NCBI GenBank assembly: GCA_003161615.1
Contig: PMOB01000026.1
Coordinates: forward strand, 31,548 to 95,547
Length of the DNA: 64,000 nucleotides
Source: Actinomycetota bacterium
GTDB lineage: Bacteria > Actinomycetota > Thermoleophilia > Gaiellales > Gaiellaceae
Reading direction: 5' to 3'
A model generated the notes under the pieces. The model saw nothing but the letters and a program-made list of their open reading frames with translations, was not told where the DNA came from and ran no database searches. Shown here piece by piece: positions 45,568 through 55,383 of the stretch; positions within the stretch are counted from its first letter, which is position 1, and each line of letters begins with the position of its first letter. Both the position numbers and the translations under genes were made by a program.

Positions 45568-46720
45568 GATCGAGCGCGCGCGCGAGCTGCTCGACGGCGT
45601 TGCGCGCGTCACTCCGGTCTACCCGTCCGAGACGTTCTCGCGGCTGGCCGGCCGTCCCGTCACGCTCAAGGCGGAGAACCTGCAGCGGACGGGCTCCTTC
45701 AAGATCCGCGGCGCCTACACGAAGCTGTCCTCGCTCAATCCTGAACGGCTCGCGGCGGGCGTCGTCGCGGCGAGCGCCGGCAACCACGGCCAGGCGGTCG
45801 CGTGGGCGGCGCGCGAGCTCGGCGCGCCGGCGCGGGTGTTCATGCCGCACGACTCGCCGATGGCGAAGTTCGACGCGACGCGAAGTTACGGCGCCGACGT
45901 CGAGCTGACCGGACAGGCGATCGAGGAGTCGATCACCGCCGCACTCGCCTACGTCTCCGAAACGGGCGCGACGTTCATCCATCCCTTCGAGGATCCGGTG
46001 GTCATCTCCGGCCAGGGGACGATCGGCCTCGAGATCGCGGAGCAGGTCTCCGAGCTCGAGACGGTCGTGATCCCGATCGGCGGTGGCGGGCTCGCGTCCG
46101 GCATCTCGCTCGCGCTGCGCGCGGTGCGGCCGGGGCTTCGCCTCGTCGGCGTCCAGGCGACGGGAACGCGACCCGGCGGCTCGGGGTTCACGATCGCCGA
46201 CGGCATCGCCGTGAAGGAGCCGGGCGAGCTGACGATGGGGATCCTCTCCGAGACGCTCGACGAGATCGTTTACGTCGAGGATGAGCAGATCGCGGAGGCG
46301 ATCGTGCTTCTCGCCGAACGGACGAAGCTCGTTGTCGAGGGAGCCGGTGCCGTCGGCGTGGCCGCGCTTCTCGGCGGCGCCCTCGCGGGCACGGGACCGG
46401 TGCTTTCGCTCCTCTCCGGCGGCAACATCGACGCGTCGCTCATGGTGCAGGTGATGCGGCGCGGCCTCGCGCTGAGCGGCCGCTACCTCGTTCTGCGGAC
46501 GCGCGTGCCCGACCATCCCGGCGAGCTCGCGAAGCTGCTCGGCCTTCTCGCGGCCGAGCGCGTCAACGTCGTCGAGGTCGAGCACCAGCGGGAAGCGGTC
46601 GGAGTCCCGGTCGGCTACACCGGCGTCGAGCTGACGCTGCTCACACGCGACACCGCGCACTGCGACCAGCTCATGGCGCGACTCGCGGAGTGGGGCTACC
46701 CGGTCGAGCGGCTCGACTGA
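45536..46720 (+). CDS. ilvA: Threonine ammonia-lyase with C-terminal ACT-like domain
   Basis: LKAENLQRTGSFKIRGAYTKL, SAGNHGQAVAWAA, PIGGGGLASGISLAL; C-terminal VRTRVPDHPGELAKLLGLLAAERVNVVEVEHQRE. Confidence 0.93.
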   Translation: MATVTAPGLPEIERARELLDGVARVTPVYPSETFSRLAGRPVTLKAENLQRTGSFKIRGAYTKLSSLNPERLAAGVVAASAGNHGQAVAWAARELGAPARVFMPHDSPMAKFDATRSYGADVELTGQAIEESITAALAYVSETGATFIHPFEDPVVISGQGTIGLEIAEQVSELETVVIPIGGGGLASGISLALRAVRPGLRLVGVQATGTRPGGSGFTIADGIAVKEPGELTMGILSETLDEIVYVEDEQIAEAIVLLAERTKLVVEGAGAVGVAALLGGALAGTGPVLSLLSGGNIDASLMVQVMRRGLALSGRYLVLRTRVPDHPGELAKLLGLLAAERVNVVEVEHQREAVGVPVGYTGVELTLLTRDTAHCDQLMARLAEWGYPVERLD

Positions 46721-46739
46721 GTCGAACTCGGGCGCAGAC

Positions 46740-48074
46740 TCAACTGCCGCAGCGGCGGAAGCCGGACAGCTCGCCGCCACGCGCGTGCCAACCGACGATG
46801 CCGCCCACGAGCACGGGCCTCGCCGCGACGCCGGCGGCCTGCAGCACGCTCGCGGCGATCGCCGCTCGCGGGCCTGACTCGCAGATCGTCACGACCGGGC
46901 GTCCGTCGAGTAGCCCCGCCTCCGCCGCGGCTCGCGCCGTCCGGTACGGAAGATGGCGCGAGCCGGGGATGTGTCCCTCGTCCCGTTCGTCCGCCTCCCG
47001 CACGTCGAGCAGCTCGACCGCGTTGTCGGCCAGCAGCCGCTCGAGCTCCTCGAGCGAGACGGGCTCGAGCTGTTCGTCGCCGCCGCCCTCCTGCCAACCG
47101 GCGAGATCGAAGACCGCAACCGCCTGCAGCGACAGCGCCGCGTCTCGTGCCTCGGCCTCGTCGCTCGCGTGGATCACGACCGGCAGCTCGGGCAGGACGA
47201 ACGCCGCCTTCGTCGCGAAGCTCGAGCCGGAGACCGGAATCCCGACAGCGCCGGGACGATGGCCCGCCGCGAAGAGCGCCGTGTCGCGGACGTCGAGGAC
47301 GACGGCGTCGCCCGGCACATCGCCCGTCCGCTCCAACTCCGGCTGCGCGCCGAGAAGCTCGCCGCGGTTCAGCTCGACGATCCGCTCCATGTTCGGCGGC
47401 CGCGGAGGCTGGACGAGCGCCGCGGCCATGAAGTCCGCGAGGTCGCCCTGCAGCGCGTGGTTGAAGCGGCGCTCGAAGCCGATCGTCGTCGAAGCCTTTG
47501 AGCTCATCGCAGCGCCGCAGAGCGAGCCGGCGACGTGACCGGGGAAGACCTCGACGCCGTCGCCGAGCTCGACGAGGCGCCGCAGGCTGTGGAAGAGGCC
47601 TTCGCCTCCCTCTTTCGCGTCGACCGCGAGATCCGGGCGGGCGGCGTCGCCGACGAAGAGCGAGTCGCCGGTCAGGACGAGCCAGGGCTCGTCGCCGCGC
47701 GAACGGTCGACGACCGCGAAGCAGCAGTGCTCGGGCCGGTGGCCCGGTGTGTGGATCGTCCGCAGGACGACGTCGCCGACCTCGATCTCCGTTCCGTCGG
47801 CGAGCGGCTCGTGCTCGAAGGTCACGCCCGCGGCGGAGTGCACCCGAATCGGGACGCCGTGCTCGAGCGCGAGGCGGCCGTGGCCCGAGACGTGGTCGGC
47901 GTGGGTGTGCGTCTCGAGGACGCCGACGAGCCGGACGCTGCGCCGGTTCGCCTCATCCAGGAGCGGCTCGATCGCGTAAGGAGGATCGACAGCGACGGCG
48001 ACTCCGGCGTGCTCATCTCCGACGATGTACGAGGCACAGCCGAGATCGTCGGCGACGAACTGGCGGAACAGCAC
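46740..48074 (-). CDS. Metallo-beta-lactamase fold hydrolase with two rhodanese domains (persulfide dioxygenase-like)
   Basis: THTHADHVSGHGRLALEHG, FPGHVAGSLCG; C-terminal rhodanese LLDVREADERDEGHIPGSRHLP and ICESGPRAAIAASVL. Confidence 0.9.
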   Translation of the reverse strand: MLFRQFVADDLGCASYIVGDEHAGVAVAVDPPYAIEPLLDEANRRSVRLVGVLETHTHADHVSGHGRLALEHGVPIRVHSAAGVTFEHEPLADGTEIEVGDVVLRTIHTPGHRPEHCCFAVVDRSRGDEPWLVLTGDSLFVGDAARPDLAVDAKEGGEGLFHSLRRLVELGDGVEVFPGHVAGSLCGAAMSSKASTTIGFERRFNHALQGDLADFMAAALVQPPRPPNMERIVELNRGELLGAQPELERTGDVPGDAVVLDVRDTALFAAGHRPGAVGIPVSGSSFATKAAFVLPELPVVIHASDEAEARDAALSLQAVAVFDLAGWQEGGGDEQLEPVSLEELERLLADNAVELLDVREADERDEGHIPGSRHLPYRTARAAAEAGLLDGRPVVTICESGPRAAIAASVLQAAGVAARPVLVGGIVGWHARGGELSGFRRCGS

Positions 48075-48101
48075 GGCGCGAACCTAGCACCCGATGCGGC
48101 T

Positions 48102-50045
48102 ATGAATCCGAAAGTGAAGCGCGTTCTTCCCGCTGTCGCGTTCCTCGCGCTGGCCCTGCCGGCCGCGGCGTCGGCGCACGCGAATCTCGTTTTGACGGAG
48201 CCTGCGTCGGGGGCCGTCGTCGCCCGCGCGCCGGCCGTCGTGCGGGTCGTCTTCGACGACGTCGTGCGCGTCGGGCCGGGGATCGAGGCCGTTCGGAACG
48301 GCGGCGGCTCCGTCCTCGGCGGCGCGCCGACCACGCAGGGGAAGACGCTCGTCGTGCCGCTGCGGCCGCACCTCCCGGATGGCAACTACTCCGTCCGCTG
48401 GTCGATCATCTCCGACGACGGGCACCTCGAGTCGGGCGTCCTCGCGTTCGGCGTAGGTGTCGGCCGCGCGCCGCCGACTGCGGTTCTGACGGCGGAGTCG
48501 ACGGGTCCGGGACTGGGGATCACGTCGGCGCGCTGGCTCTTCCTCGCGGGCGTCCTTGCCGCCGTCGGGATCGCGCTCTACACGCTGCTCGTCTTGCGCG
48601 GTGTGGAAGGGGACGCGGGCAGGCGCCTCGCGATCGTGCTCGGGGTGGCGGCGGTGCTCGCGGCGATCGGGGCGGGGATCGAGGCGCATCGCGTCGGGCT
48701 CGAGACGCGGTATGGCGCGGCGATGGGTGCCGGCTTCGCGGTGGCGGGCCTCGTCGCGCTCGGGGCGATCGTGGCGCTGCGGCCGGCGCTCGTCCTCGCG
48801 CTCGGCCTCGCTGCGGTGCCGGCGTTCTCGGGTCACGCCCTCGACCCTGGCCTGCCGCTCGTGAATCTGCCTGTCGACATCGCGCACGTCCTTGCCGCGT
48901 CTGCGTGGGTCGGCGTCCTGTTCGGGCTCGTCGTCGTGCCCGGCGATAGGCGTCGAGCCGGTCTGCTCGCCGGCGGCGGAGTGATCCTGCTCGGGCTGAC
49001 GGGAGCGGTGCGCGCGGGCTTCGAGCTGACCTCTGTCTCCCAACTTTGGGACACCTCGTACGGCCAGGCGATCCTCGTCAAGACCGGCATCGCGCTCGCC
49101 GCGCTCGGGCTCGGCTCGCTCCTCCGCACCCGGATCAGGCGGCGGGCGGCGCTCGAGCTCGTGTTCGTCGCGGGCCTCGTCGTCGCGGTCGCGGTGCTCG
49201 TGCAGCTTCGGCCGGGGCGGAACTACGTCCCGGTGTCAGCTCGCCCGAGCGCGCTCGAGCCGACGCCCGACCCGCCGGCCCCGCCGCCGGGCGCGATCGT
49301 CCTCGCGCGCGAGGCCGGTCCGCTCGCGGTCGCGCTCGAGGCCGAGCCTCACCTGCTGACCGCGATCGTCCTCTCGCCGGCCGGCGGCGGGATGAGCGGC
49401 CTGCGCGTCCGTTTCCTCCCATCGGGCGTCACTGCCACACCCTGCGGAAGCGGCTGCTACCGCGCCGCCGTCACGCCCGGTCGCCAAATCCGGGTCGAGG
49501 TGGACGGCTTCGGCTCGCCGGAGACCGCGTCGTTCGCGCTACCGCGCCACGCGCCGTCCGCCGCCGCCATCGTCCGCCGCTTCGAGCAGGCGTATCGCTC
49601 GCTGCGCGGCGTCACCTTCGAGGAGCGGCTCGCGTCGAGCCCGACGAACGCGATCGTGTCCCGCTGGCGGCTCGAGCTGCCCGACCGGATGGAGTACGTG
49701 ATCACCGGCAACCAGGCGGCAGCCGGGATCGTGATCGGCGGCCGCCGCTGGGATCGCAGCTCGGCCCGTGGGCGGTGGCAGCCGTCCACCCAGGATCCGA
49801 AGCTGCCCGAGCCGTCGCCTCTATGGGAGCGCGTTACGAACGCGCACGTCCTTTCCGTCCGCGGACGCTGGGAGACCGTCTCGTTCGCGGACCCGACCCT
49901 CGGCGCCTTCTTCTTCCTCACCTTCGACCGCCACACGCTGCTGCCGCGGATCGTTCGCATGACCGCGTCCGCGCACTTCATGTCCGACCGCTACGCGGGC
50001 TTCAGCTCCGGACGGGAGATCCGTCCGCCTCGCTCTCCTCGTTGA
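48102..50045 (+). CDS. CopC-CopD fusion copper transport/resistance protein
   Basis: ATG at 48102; signal peptide then HANLVLTEPASGAVVARAPAVVRVVFDDVV (CopC); 8-9 TM CopD region HVLAASAWVGVLFGLVV. Confidence 0.88.
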   Translation: MNPKVKRVLPAVAFLALALPAAASAHANLVLTEPASGAVVARAPAVVRVVFDDVVRVGPGIEAVRNGGGSVLGGAPTTQGKTLVVPLRPHLPDGNYSVRWSIISDDGHLESGVLAFGVGVGRAPPTAVLTAESTGPGLGITSARWLFLAGVLAAVGIALYTLLVLRGVEGDAGRRLAIVLGVAAVLAAIGAGIEAHRVGLETRYGAAMGAGFAVAGLVALGAIVALRPALVLALGLAAVPAFSGHALDPGLPLVNLPVDIAHVLAASAWVGVLFGLVVVPGDRRRAGLLAGGGVILLGLTGAVRAGFELTSVSQLWDTSYGQAILVKTGIALAALGLGSLLRTRIRRRAALELVFVAGLVVAVAVLVQLRPGRNYVPVSARPSALEPTPDPPAPPPGAIVLAREAGPLAVALEAEPHLLTAIVLSPAGGGMSGLRVRFLPSGVTATPCGSGCYRAAVTPGRQIRVEVDGFGSPETASFALPRHAPSAAAIVRRFEQAYRSLRGVTFEERLASSPTNAIVSRWRLELPDRMEYVITGNQAAAGIVIGGRRWDRSSARGRWQPSTQDPKLPEPSPLWERVTNAHVLSVRGRWETVSFADPTLGAFFFLTFDRHTLLPRIVRMTASAHFMSDRYAGFSSGREIRPPRSPR

Positions 50046-50742
50046 GGAGACGGACGACGAAATAGCCCATCGTGAGGAGGAAGACGAGCGTCTGCTCGCC
50101 GTTCATGAGGATGCCGCCGAGATTCTGGTCGCGCGTCGGCGACAGTCCCCACAGCCGAGGCGCGTGCTCGTAGAACGAATAGAACGCGCTGCTCGAGAAG
50201 ATGTAGGCGAGCCCGAGGAAGGCGGAGCCGACGAAGGCGACCGCGAGGTAGGCAAGCCCGGCCGGCGGGCCAAGCCGGCCGCTGATGATCGGCCACCAGA
50301 AGAGCAGGCCGGCGGCGATCAGGATCGCGTGCTCGATGTTCAGTCCCCAGCCGGTGCGCAGGGCCCAGTCGTAGAACGGCGCGACGTGGGTCAGGTACCA
50401 GGCGGCGAGCCAGACGGGGAGGATCCACCGCGAGCGGATCCGTCCGAGGCCGTGGCGGGCGAGGTTGTCCCGCATCGCCGGAGTCATGCCGAGCATCACG
50501 AGAAGCGGTGCGATGTCGGCGATGAGCCCGTTCTGCAGCAGGTGGATGAGCAGGAGGTAGTGCGCCGCGATGTTCTCGAGCGGGGAGTTGAGCGAGGCCG
50601 CGATCAGGAAGAGGCCCGATCCGAAGGCGATGAGCCGCCAGCGCGGCGGCGGGTCGCGCCGTGCCGCGCGCCAGTAGAGGGCGGCGGCTGCGACTGCGAG
50701 CGCGAGAAAGAGCGGCTCGAAGCCGAAATCCGTCGGGCTCAT
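50002..50742 (-). CDS. CtaG/Caa3-type cytochrome c oxidase assembly protein (paralog A)
   Basis: Multi-TM; HYLLLIHLLQNGLIADIAPLLVMLGMT...LTHVAPFYDWALR. Confidence 0.85.
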   Translation of the reverse strand: MSPTDFGFEPLFLALAVAAAALYWRAARRDPPPRWRLIAFGSGLFLIAASLNSPLENIAAHYLLLIHLLQNGLIADIAPLLVMLGMTPAMRDNLARHGLGRIRSRWILPVWLAAWYLTHVAPFYDWALRTGWGLNIEHAILIAAGLLFWWPIISGRLGPPAGLAYLAVAFVGSAFLGLAYIFSSSAFYSFYEHAPRLWGLSPTRDQNLGGILMNGEQTLVFLLTMGYFVVRLLNEESEADGSPVRS

Positions 50743-51509
50743 GCGGCGGCCAGGCGGGCGCCCGGCCGCCAGCGCGGGCGCAACAGCAGCGCGACGCAGA
50801 TCCCGAGCGTCAGGAGCTGCTCGGCCATCATCACGATCCCGGAGACTTGCTGGTCCGCGAGCGCCGAGAGCCCGTACGCGCCGTGGTAGTACGGGTAGAG
50901 CGGCGTGAAGGAGAAGACGAGGACGTCGGTGAGGATCTGTCCAGCCGCGAACATCATGGCCGCGAGCGCCACGCGGCCGCCGACGGTCAGCCGGCGGTGC
51001 GAGCCGGGATCGACGAGCAGCGTCCAGACGAGGATCCCGCAGAACGTCCAGCAGAGGTGCTCGAAGTCGTGGAGGTTCTGGTGGGCGAGCGCGAGGTCGT
51101 AGAGGTACGGCACATGCCAGATCGCGAGGTTCGCCGCCCAGAGCGAGAACGCGACGCGCGGGCGGAGGAGCGTGCCGAGGACTGAGCGGACTCCCGCGTT
51201 GCGCGCGAGCGGCGCCAGCACCGGCGCGGGGAGGAGGAAGACGAGCAGCGGGCCGCGCAGCGCCAGGATCATCAGCGCCGGGCCCATGTCGCCGATCAGG
51301 ACGTGCTGGGTCATGTGCGCCGAGAGGAGCTTGGAGTCGGCGAGCCGGTCGAGCGGGCCGACAAGCGCGAAGAGCGTCACCGCGAGCCCTACCGCGAAGA
51401 GCGCGACGCGATCCCAGCCGGCGAGGTCCGCGCGCCCGCGGCGCCGCAGCCGCACGACCGCCTGGGCGAAGAGCAGTGCCGCTACAGCGGCGAAGACGAG
51501 CGGCAGCAC
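50739..51509 (-). CDS. CtaG/Caa3-type cytochrome c oxidase assembly protein (paralog B)
   Basis: SAHMTQHVLIGDMGPALMILALRGPLL, LAIWHVPYLYDLALAHQNLHDFEHLCWTFCGILVWTLLVDP. Confidence 0.9.
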   Translation of the reverse strand: MLPLVFAAVAALLFAQAVVRLRRRGRADLAGWDRVALFAVGLAVTLFALVGPLDRLADSKLLSAHMTQHVLIGDMGPALMILALRGPLLVFLLPAPVLAPLARNAGVRSVLGTLLRPRVAFSLWAANLAIWHVPYLYDLALAHQNLHDFEHLCWTFCGILVWTLLVDPGSHRRLTVGGRVALAAMMFAAGQILTDVLVFSFTPLYPYYHGAYGLSALADQQVSGIVMMAEQLLTLGICVALLLRPRWRPGARLAAA

Positions 51510-51525
51510 GAAGGGATTGTGCCGC

Positions 51526-52659
51526 TCAGAGACCCAAGTGCCGCGCGATCACCATCCGCTGCACCTCGTTCGTCCCCTCGCCGATCTCGAGGATCTTCTG
51601 GTCGCGGTAGAGGCGCGAGATGGCGAACTCCTCCATGAAGCCGTAGCCACCATGGATCTGGAGGGACGAGTTGACGACGCGGTTCGAGAGGAGCCCCGTG
51701 AAGAGCTTCGCCTGCGCCGCCGCGAGCGCGTATTCGCGGCCGTGATCCTTCAGCCAGGCGGCTTTGTAGACGAGCTGGCGGCCGGCGTCGATCTCCGTAG
51801 CCATGTCCGCGAGCTGGAACTGGATCGCCTGGAACTCCGCGATCGGCTTGCCGAACTGCCGCCGCTCCTTCGCGTAGCCGAGCGCCAGGTCGTACGCGCC
51901 CTGCGCGAGCCCGACGCCCATTGCCGCGACCGAGATCCGCCCGCCGTTGAGGATCTCCATGAACTGCTGGAAGCCGCGCCCGCGCTCGCCGAGGAGGTTC
52001 CCCTCCGGCACGGCGCAGGAGTGGAACGACAGCTCGCGCGTGTCCGATGCGTGCCAGCCGAGCTTCTTCATCGGCGCCGAGATCTCGTAGCCGGGCGTGC
52101 CGTTCGGGACGACGATGTTCGAGATCTCGTTCTCGCCCGTGACTGCTGTGATCGTGACGCAGGCGCTGATGTCGGTGCCCGCGTTCGTGATGAAGATCTT
52201 CGAGCCGTCGATCACCCACTGGCCGTCGCGCAGCTCGGCCTTTGTGCGTGTCGCACCGGCGTCGGAGCCCGCGTCCGGCTCGGTCAGCCCGAACGCGGCG
52301 AGGCCTTGCCCCGAGGCGAGCTTCGGCAGCCATTCGCGCTTCTGCTCCTCGTTGCCGAACAGGAGGATCGGCATCGTGCCGAGAGACGTGTGCGCGGCGA
52401 CGGTGATCGCGACGGACGAATCGATCCGCGTCAGCTCCTCGATCGCGATCGCGTACGAGACGGTGTCGCCGCCGGCGCCGCCGTACTCCTCCGGGATGGG
52501 CAGTCCCATCAGCCCGAGCTCCGCGAGCTCCGCGACGATCTCGTATGGGAAGCGCGCTTCTCGGTCGAGCTCCTCGGCGACCGGCGCGACCTTCGACTCT
52601 GCGAAGTCGCGGACGGTCTTGCGGATCAGCTCCTGTTCGTCAGAGAGCTCGAAGTTCAC
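51526..52659 (-). CDS. Acyl-CoA dehydrogenase
   Basis: GTG at 52659; FELSDEQELIRKTVRDFAESKVAPVAEELDRE, AFGLTEPDAGSDAGATRTKA, QIHGGYGFMEEFAISRLYRDQKILEIGEGTNEVQRMVIAR. Confidence 0.97.
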   Translation of the reverse strand: MNFELSDEQELIRKTVRDFAESKVAPVAEELDREARFPYEIVAELAELGLMGLPIPEEYGGAGGDTVSYAIAIEELTRIDSSVAITVAAHTSLGTMPILLFGNEEQKREWLPKLASGQGLAAFGLTEPDAGSDAGATRTKAELRDGQWVIDGSKIFITNAGTDISACVTITAVTGENEISNIVVPNGTPGYEISAPMKKLGWHASDTRELSFHSCAVPEGNLLGERGRGFQQFMEILNGGRISVAAMGVGLAQGAYDLALGYAKERRQFGKPIAEFQAIQFQLADMATEIDAGRQLVYKAAWLKDHGREYALAAAQAKLFTGLLSNRVVNSSLQIHGGYGFMEEFAISRLYRDQKILEIGEGTNEVQRMVIARHLGL

Positions 52660-54140
52660 GCGAACGACTCGCCGAGCTCGGCGATGAGCCGGACGCCCCA
52701 GCCCGTCCCGCCGGGAACGAGGAGATAGTCGCCCCGGCTGCGCTCGATGAACGCCGGGCCGGCGCAATCGACGTGCGCCCAAGGCCCGTCGCCGGCGAAC
52801 TCGTGCAGGAACTCCGCGGCGAGGGCGGGGGACGCCTCGCGCAGAGTCGAGCCGTTCTTCATGTCCGCGAACGCGGAGTCGATGTAGCGGCGGTAGCGCG
52901 GATGGAGCGGGAAGGGCCAGACCCAGTCGCCGCTGCGCTTGCCCGCCTCGACGATCCGCTCGAGCCATTCGCCGTCGTTCGCGAAGACGCCGGAGTAGAG
53001 GTCGCCGAGCGCGAGCGCCATCGCGCCGGTCAGCGTCGCCATGTCCATGACGTGTGTCGCGCCCTCGCGCCGTGCGTACCAGAGCGCGTCGGCGAGGACG
53101 AGCCGTCCCTCGGCGTCGGTGTTGATCACCTCGATCGTCTTGCCGTTCGCGGCGTGAAGGATGTCGCCCGGCCGGAAGGCGCTGCCGCCGGGCATGTTCT
53201 CCGCGGCAGCGAGCAGCGCGATCGCGCGCACCGGCGTCCCGAGCGCGGCGAGCGCGCCGATCCCGTGCAGGGTCCCCGCGCCGCCGGACATGTCGCCCTT
53301 CATGTTCTGCATCCCGGAGCCGGGCTTGAGCGAGATCCCGCCGGTGTCGAAGGTGACGGACTTGCCGACGAGCCCGAGCAGGACGTCCTTGTTCGTTACC
53401 TCGGGCGGCTCGTAGCGGAGGATCACGAGGCGCGGCTCGTTGCGACTCCCCTGGCCGACGGCGAGGAGCGCGCCCATGCCGAGCTCGCGCATCTGGTCCG
53501 GGCCGAGGGATTCGGCTGTCAGATACTCGTGCTCCGCGGCAAGCTGTTCCGCCTCCTCCGCGAGCGTCGCCGGGGTGAGCTCGTTCGGCGGCATGTTCGC
53601 GAGATCGCGGGCGCGGCTCGAGCGCTCTGCGAGCAGCGCCGCACGCTCGACGGCGGCGCGCAGCTCGGGCGTGTCCTCGTGGCCGATGACGATCTGCTCG
53701 AGCGCCCGCGACTCGTCCTTCGACTTCCAGCGGCCGGGCGAGTAGGAGCCGAAGATCGTGCCCTCGACGAGCGCCGCTGCCTGCTCGGGCAGCGGCACGG
53801 GAAGCGACTCGTCGAGCAGCCAGACAAGCGTTCCGCCGGCGCGCGAGAGCGCATCGGCAGCCGCAGCGCCCGCGGTGCGCAGCGCGTCCGCATCGACGTC
53901 TTCGCGTTTGCCAACGCCGGCGGCCACGAGTCGCGGCGCCTGCAGCTCTCCGTCGAGATGCAAAAGGAGGGCCTCGCCCTTCTCCCCGCGCAGATCGCCG
54001 CTCTCGACCAGTCGCGCGAGCAGGCCGCGGAGCTTCTCGTCGACGATCGCTGCGCCGTCGCCACCGAGTGGCTGCGCAACCGGCAGCGCGAGCGCGTCAG
54101 CTTTCACCTGTCCGGGGAGGGCAATCTCCACCTTGACCAT
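52656..54140 (-). CDS. pepA: Leucyl aminopeptidase (M17)
   Basis: LVGKSVTFDTGGISLKPGSGMQNMKGDMSGGAG, NTDAEGRLVLADALWYARR. Confidence 0.97.
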   Translation of the reverse strand: MVKVEIALPGQVKADALALPVAQPLGGDGAAIVDEKLRGLLARLVESGDLRGEKGEALLLHLDGELQAPRLVAAGVGKREDVDADALRTAGAAAADALSRAGGTLVWLLDESLPVPLPEQAAALVEGTIFGSYSPGRWKSKDESRALEQIVIGHEDTPELRAAVERAALLAERSSRARDLANMPPNELTPATLAEEAEQLAAEHEYLTAESLGPDQMRELGMGALLAVGQGSRNEPRLVILRYEPPEVTNKDVLLGLVGKSVTFDTGGISLKPGSGMQNMKGDMSGGAGTLHGIGALAALGTPVRAIALLAAAENMPGGSAFRPGDILHAANGKTIEVINTDAEGRLVLADALWYARREGATHVMDMATLTGAMALALGDLYSGVFANDGEWLERIVEAGKRSGDWVWPFPLHPRYRRYIDSAFADMKNGSTLREASPALAAEFLHEFAGDGPWAHVDCAGPAFIERSRGDYLLVPGGTGWGVRLIAELGESFA

Positions 54141-54203
54141 CGCGGCGCGATGCTAGCTGTCCGAGACGTAAACTCGCCCCGCAAACCGAGCAAGGAGCGA
54201 CAG

Positions 54204-54518
54204 ATGGCACAAACCGTGCAGGAGTTCTTCGACACTCTCGCCGACCGCGCCGACACCAGTCAGACGGCCGGGATGAACAACTCCTACGCCTTCGACATCG
54301 AGGGCGCAGGCCAGTGGACAGTCAAGGTCACCGAGGGTGCGGTCGCAGTCGGCGACGGCCTGGAGGACGCCGACGTCACGATCAGCACCTCGCAGGAGGT
54401 CTTCGAGAAGATCATCGCCGGCGAGCAGAACCCGACGAGCGCCTACATGACCGGCAAGCTGAAGCTGAAGGGCGATATGGGCGCCGCCATGAAGCTCCAG
54501 AAGCTCTTTCCCAGTTAG
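54204..54518 (+). CDS. SCP2 sterol-binding domain protein
   Basis: ATG at 54204 with AAGGAG upstream; AYAFDIEGAGQWTVKVTEGAVAVGDG-type SCP2 fold, TSAYMTGKLKLKGDMGAAMKLQKLF. Confidence 0.93.
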   Translation: MAQTVQEFFDTLADRADTSQTAGMNNSYAFDIEGAGQWTVKVTEGAVAVGDGLEDADVTISTSQEVFEKIIAGEQNPTSAYMTGKLKLKGDMGAAMKLQKLFPS

Positions 54519-54519
54519 G

Positions 54520-55383
54520 TCAGCGCCCGAAAGAGATCTCGGCCGACTCGCAGACGCGGCGGTAGCCGATCCGTTCGTAGATCGCGTTCGAGGTCGGATT
54601 GGCGAGGTCGGTGTAGAGGAAGCAGAAGCGGCGGCCGCCCTCCACGAGGCGGCCGTCGAGCAACTGCTGCGACAACTCGGCGGTGACGGCCGTCGCGTAG
54701 CCGCGCCCGCGGAGCTCCGGCGGCGTGTAGACGGGGCCGACGCGGATTCCGTTCGGCGTCCGCCCGCCCCAGCCGGCGAACGAGACCACTTCGCCGCCGT
54801 CCTCCCAGAGCAGGATTCCCGTGCGCGGGGAGGAGAGGCGGTGGTCGACGGTCGCCTCGGCCATGTCGCGGCCGGGGCCGCCCTCGTGCAGCACTTCCTC
54901 GCCGAAGGCGATCCACCAGCGGAGCACGAGGGCGCGGTCGTCCATCGTCGCAACGCGCGCCGTGCCCCGAACCGGCGGCAGCTCCTCGACGCGCTCGAGG
55001 GCGTAGACGCCCTGTCGCATGCCGAGCCGCGCCGTCGTCCCGGCGCGGGGCGCCCACAGCTGTGCGAACGCCTCGGCTTCGGGCGTCGCGCCGACGACTC
55101 CGGGGAACTCCTCGGCGGCAACGGCAGCGGCGAGCGCGGCGAGGGCTTCGTCCGACTCGGGGACGCCGAGGATGAGGTTGTACGGCGGCGTCCGCAAGGC
55201 TGCGGCGACAGGCCGGCCATCGTCGGAGACGAGCCACAGGTGCCGCTCGGGATAGAGGTCTGGGGTGTCGCGGATCGTTCCCGCGATGCCGAGCAGGAGG
55301 TTGTGACGCGCCTCGTCGGCGAGCAAGAGCGGCTCGGCCCGCGCGAGGAACTCGCCGGCGTCGTCGAAGCGCTCGACGTTCAC
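54520..55383 (-). CDS. GNAT N-acetyltransferase
   Basis: GTG at 55383; RVGPVYTPPELRGRGYATAVTAELSQQLLDGRLVEGGRRFCFLYTDLANPTSNAIYERIGYRRV. Confidence 0.9.
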   Translation of the reverse strand: MNVERFDDAGEFLARAEPLLLADEARHNLLLGIAGTIRDTPDLYPERHLWLVSDDGRPVAAALRTPPYNLILGVPESDEALAALAAAVAAEEFPGVVGATPEAEAFAQLWAPRAGTTARLGMRQGVYALERVEELPPVRGTARVATMDDRALVLRWWIAFGEEVLHEGGPGRDMAEATVDHRLSSPRTGILLWEDGGEVVSFAGWGGRTPNGIRVGPVYTPPELRGRGYATAVTAELSQQLLDGRLVEGGRRFCFLYTDLANPTSNAIYERIGYRRVCESAEISFGR

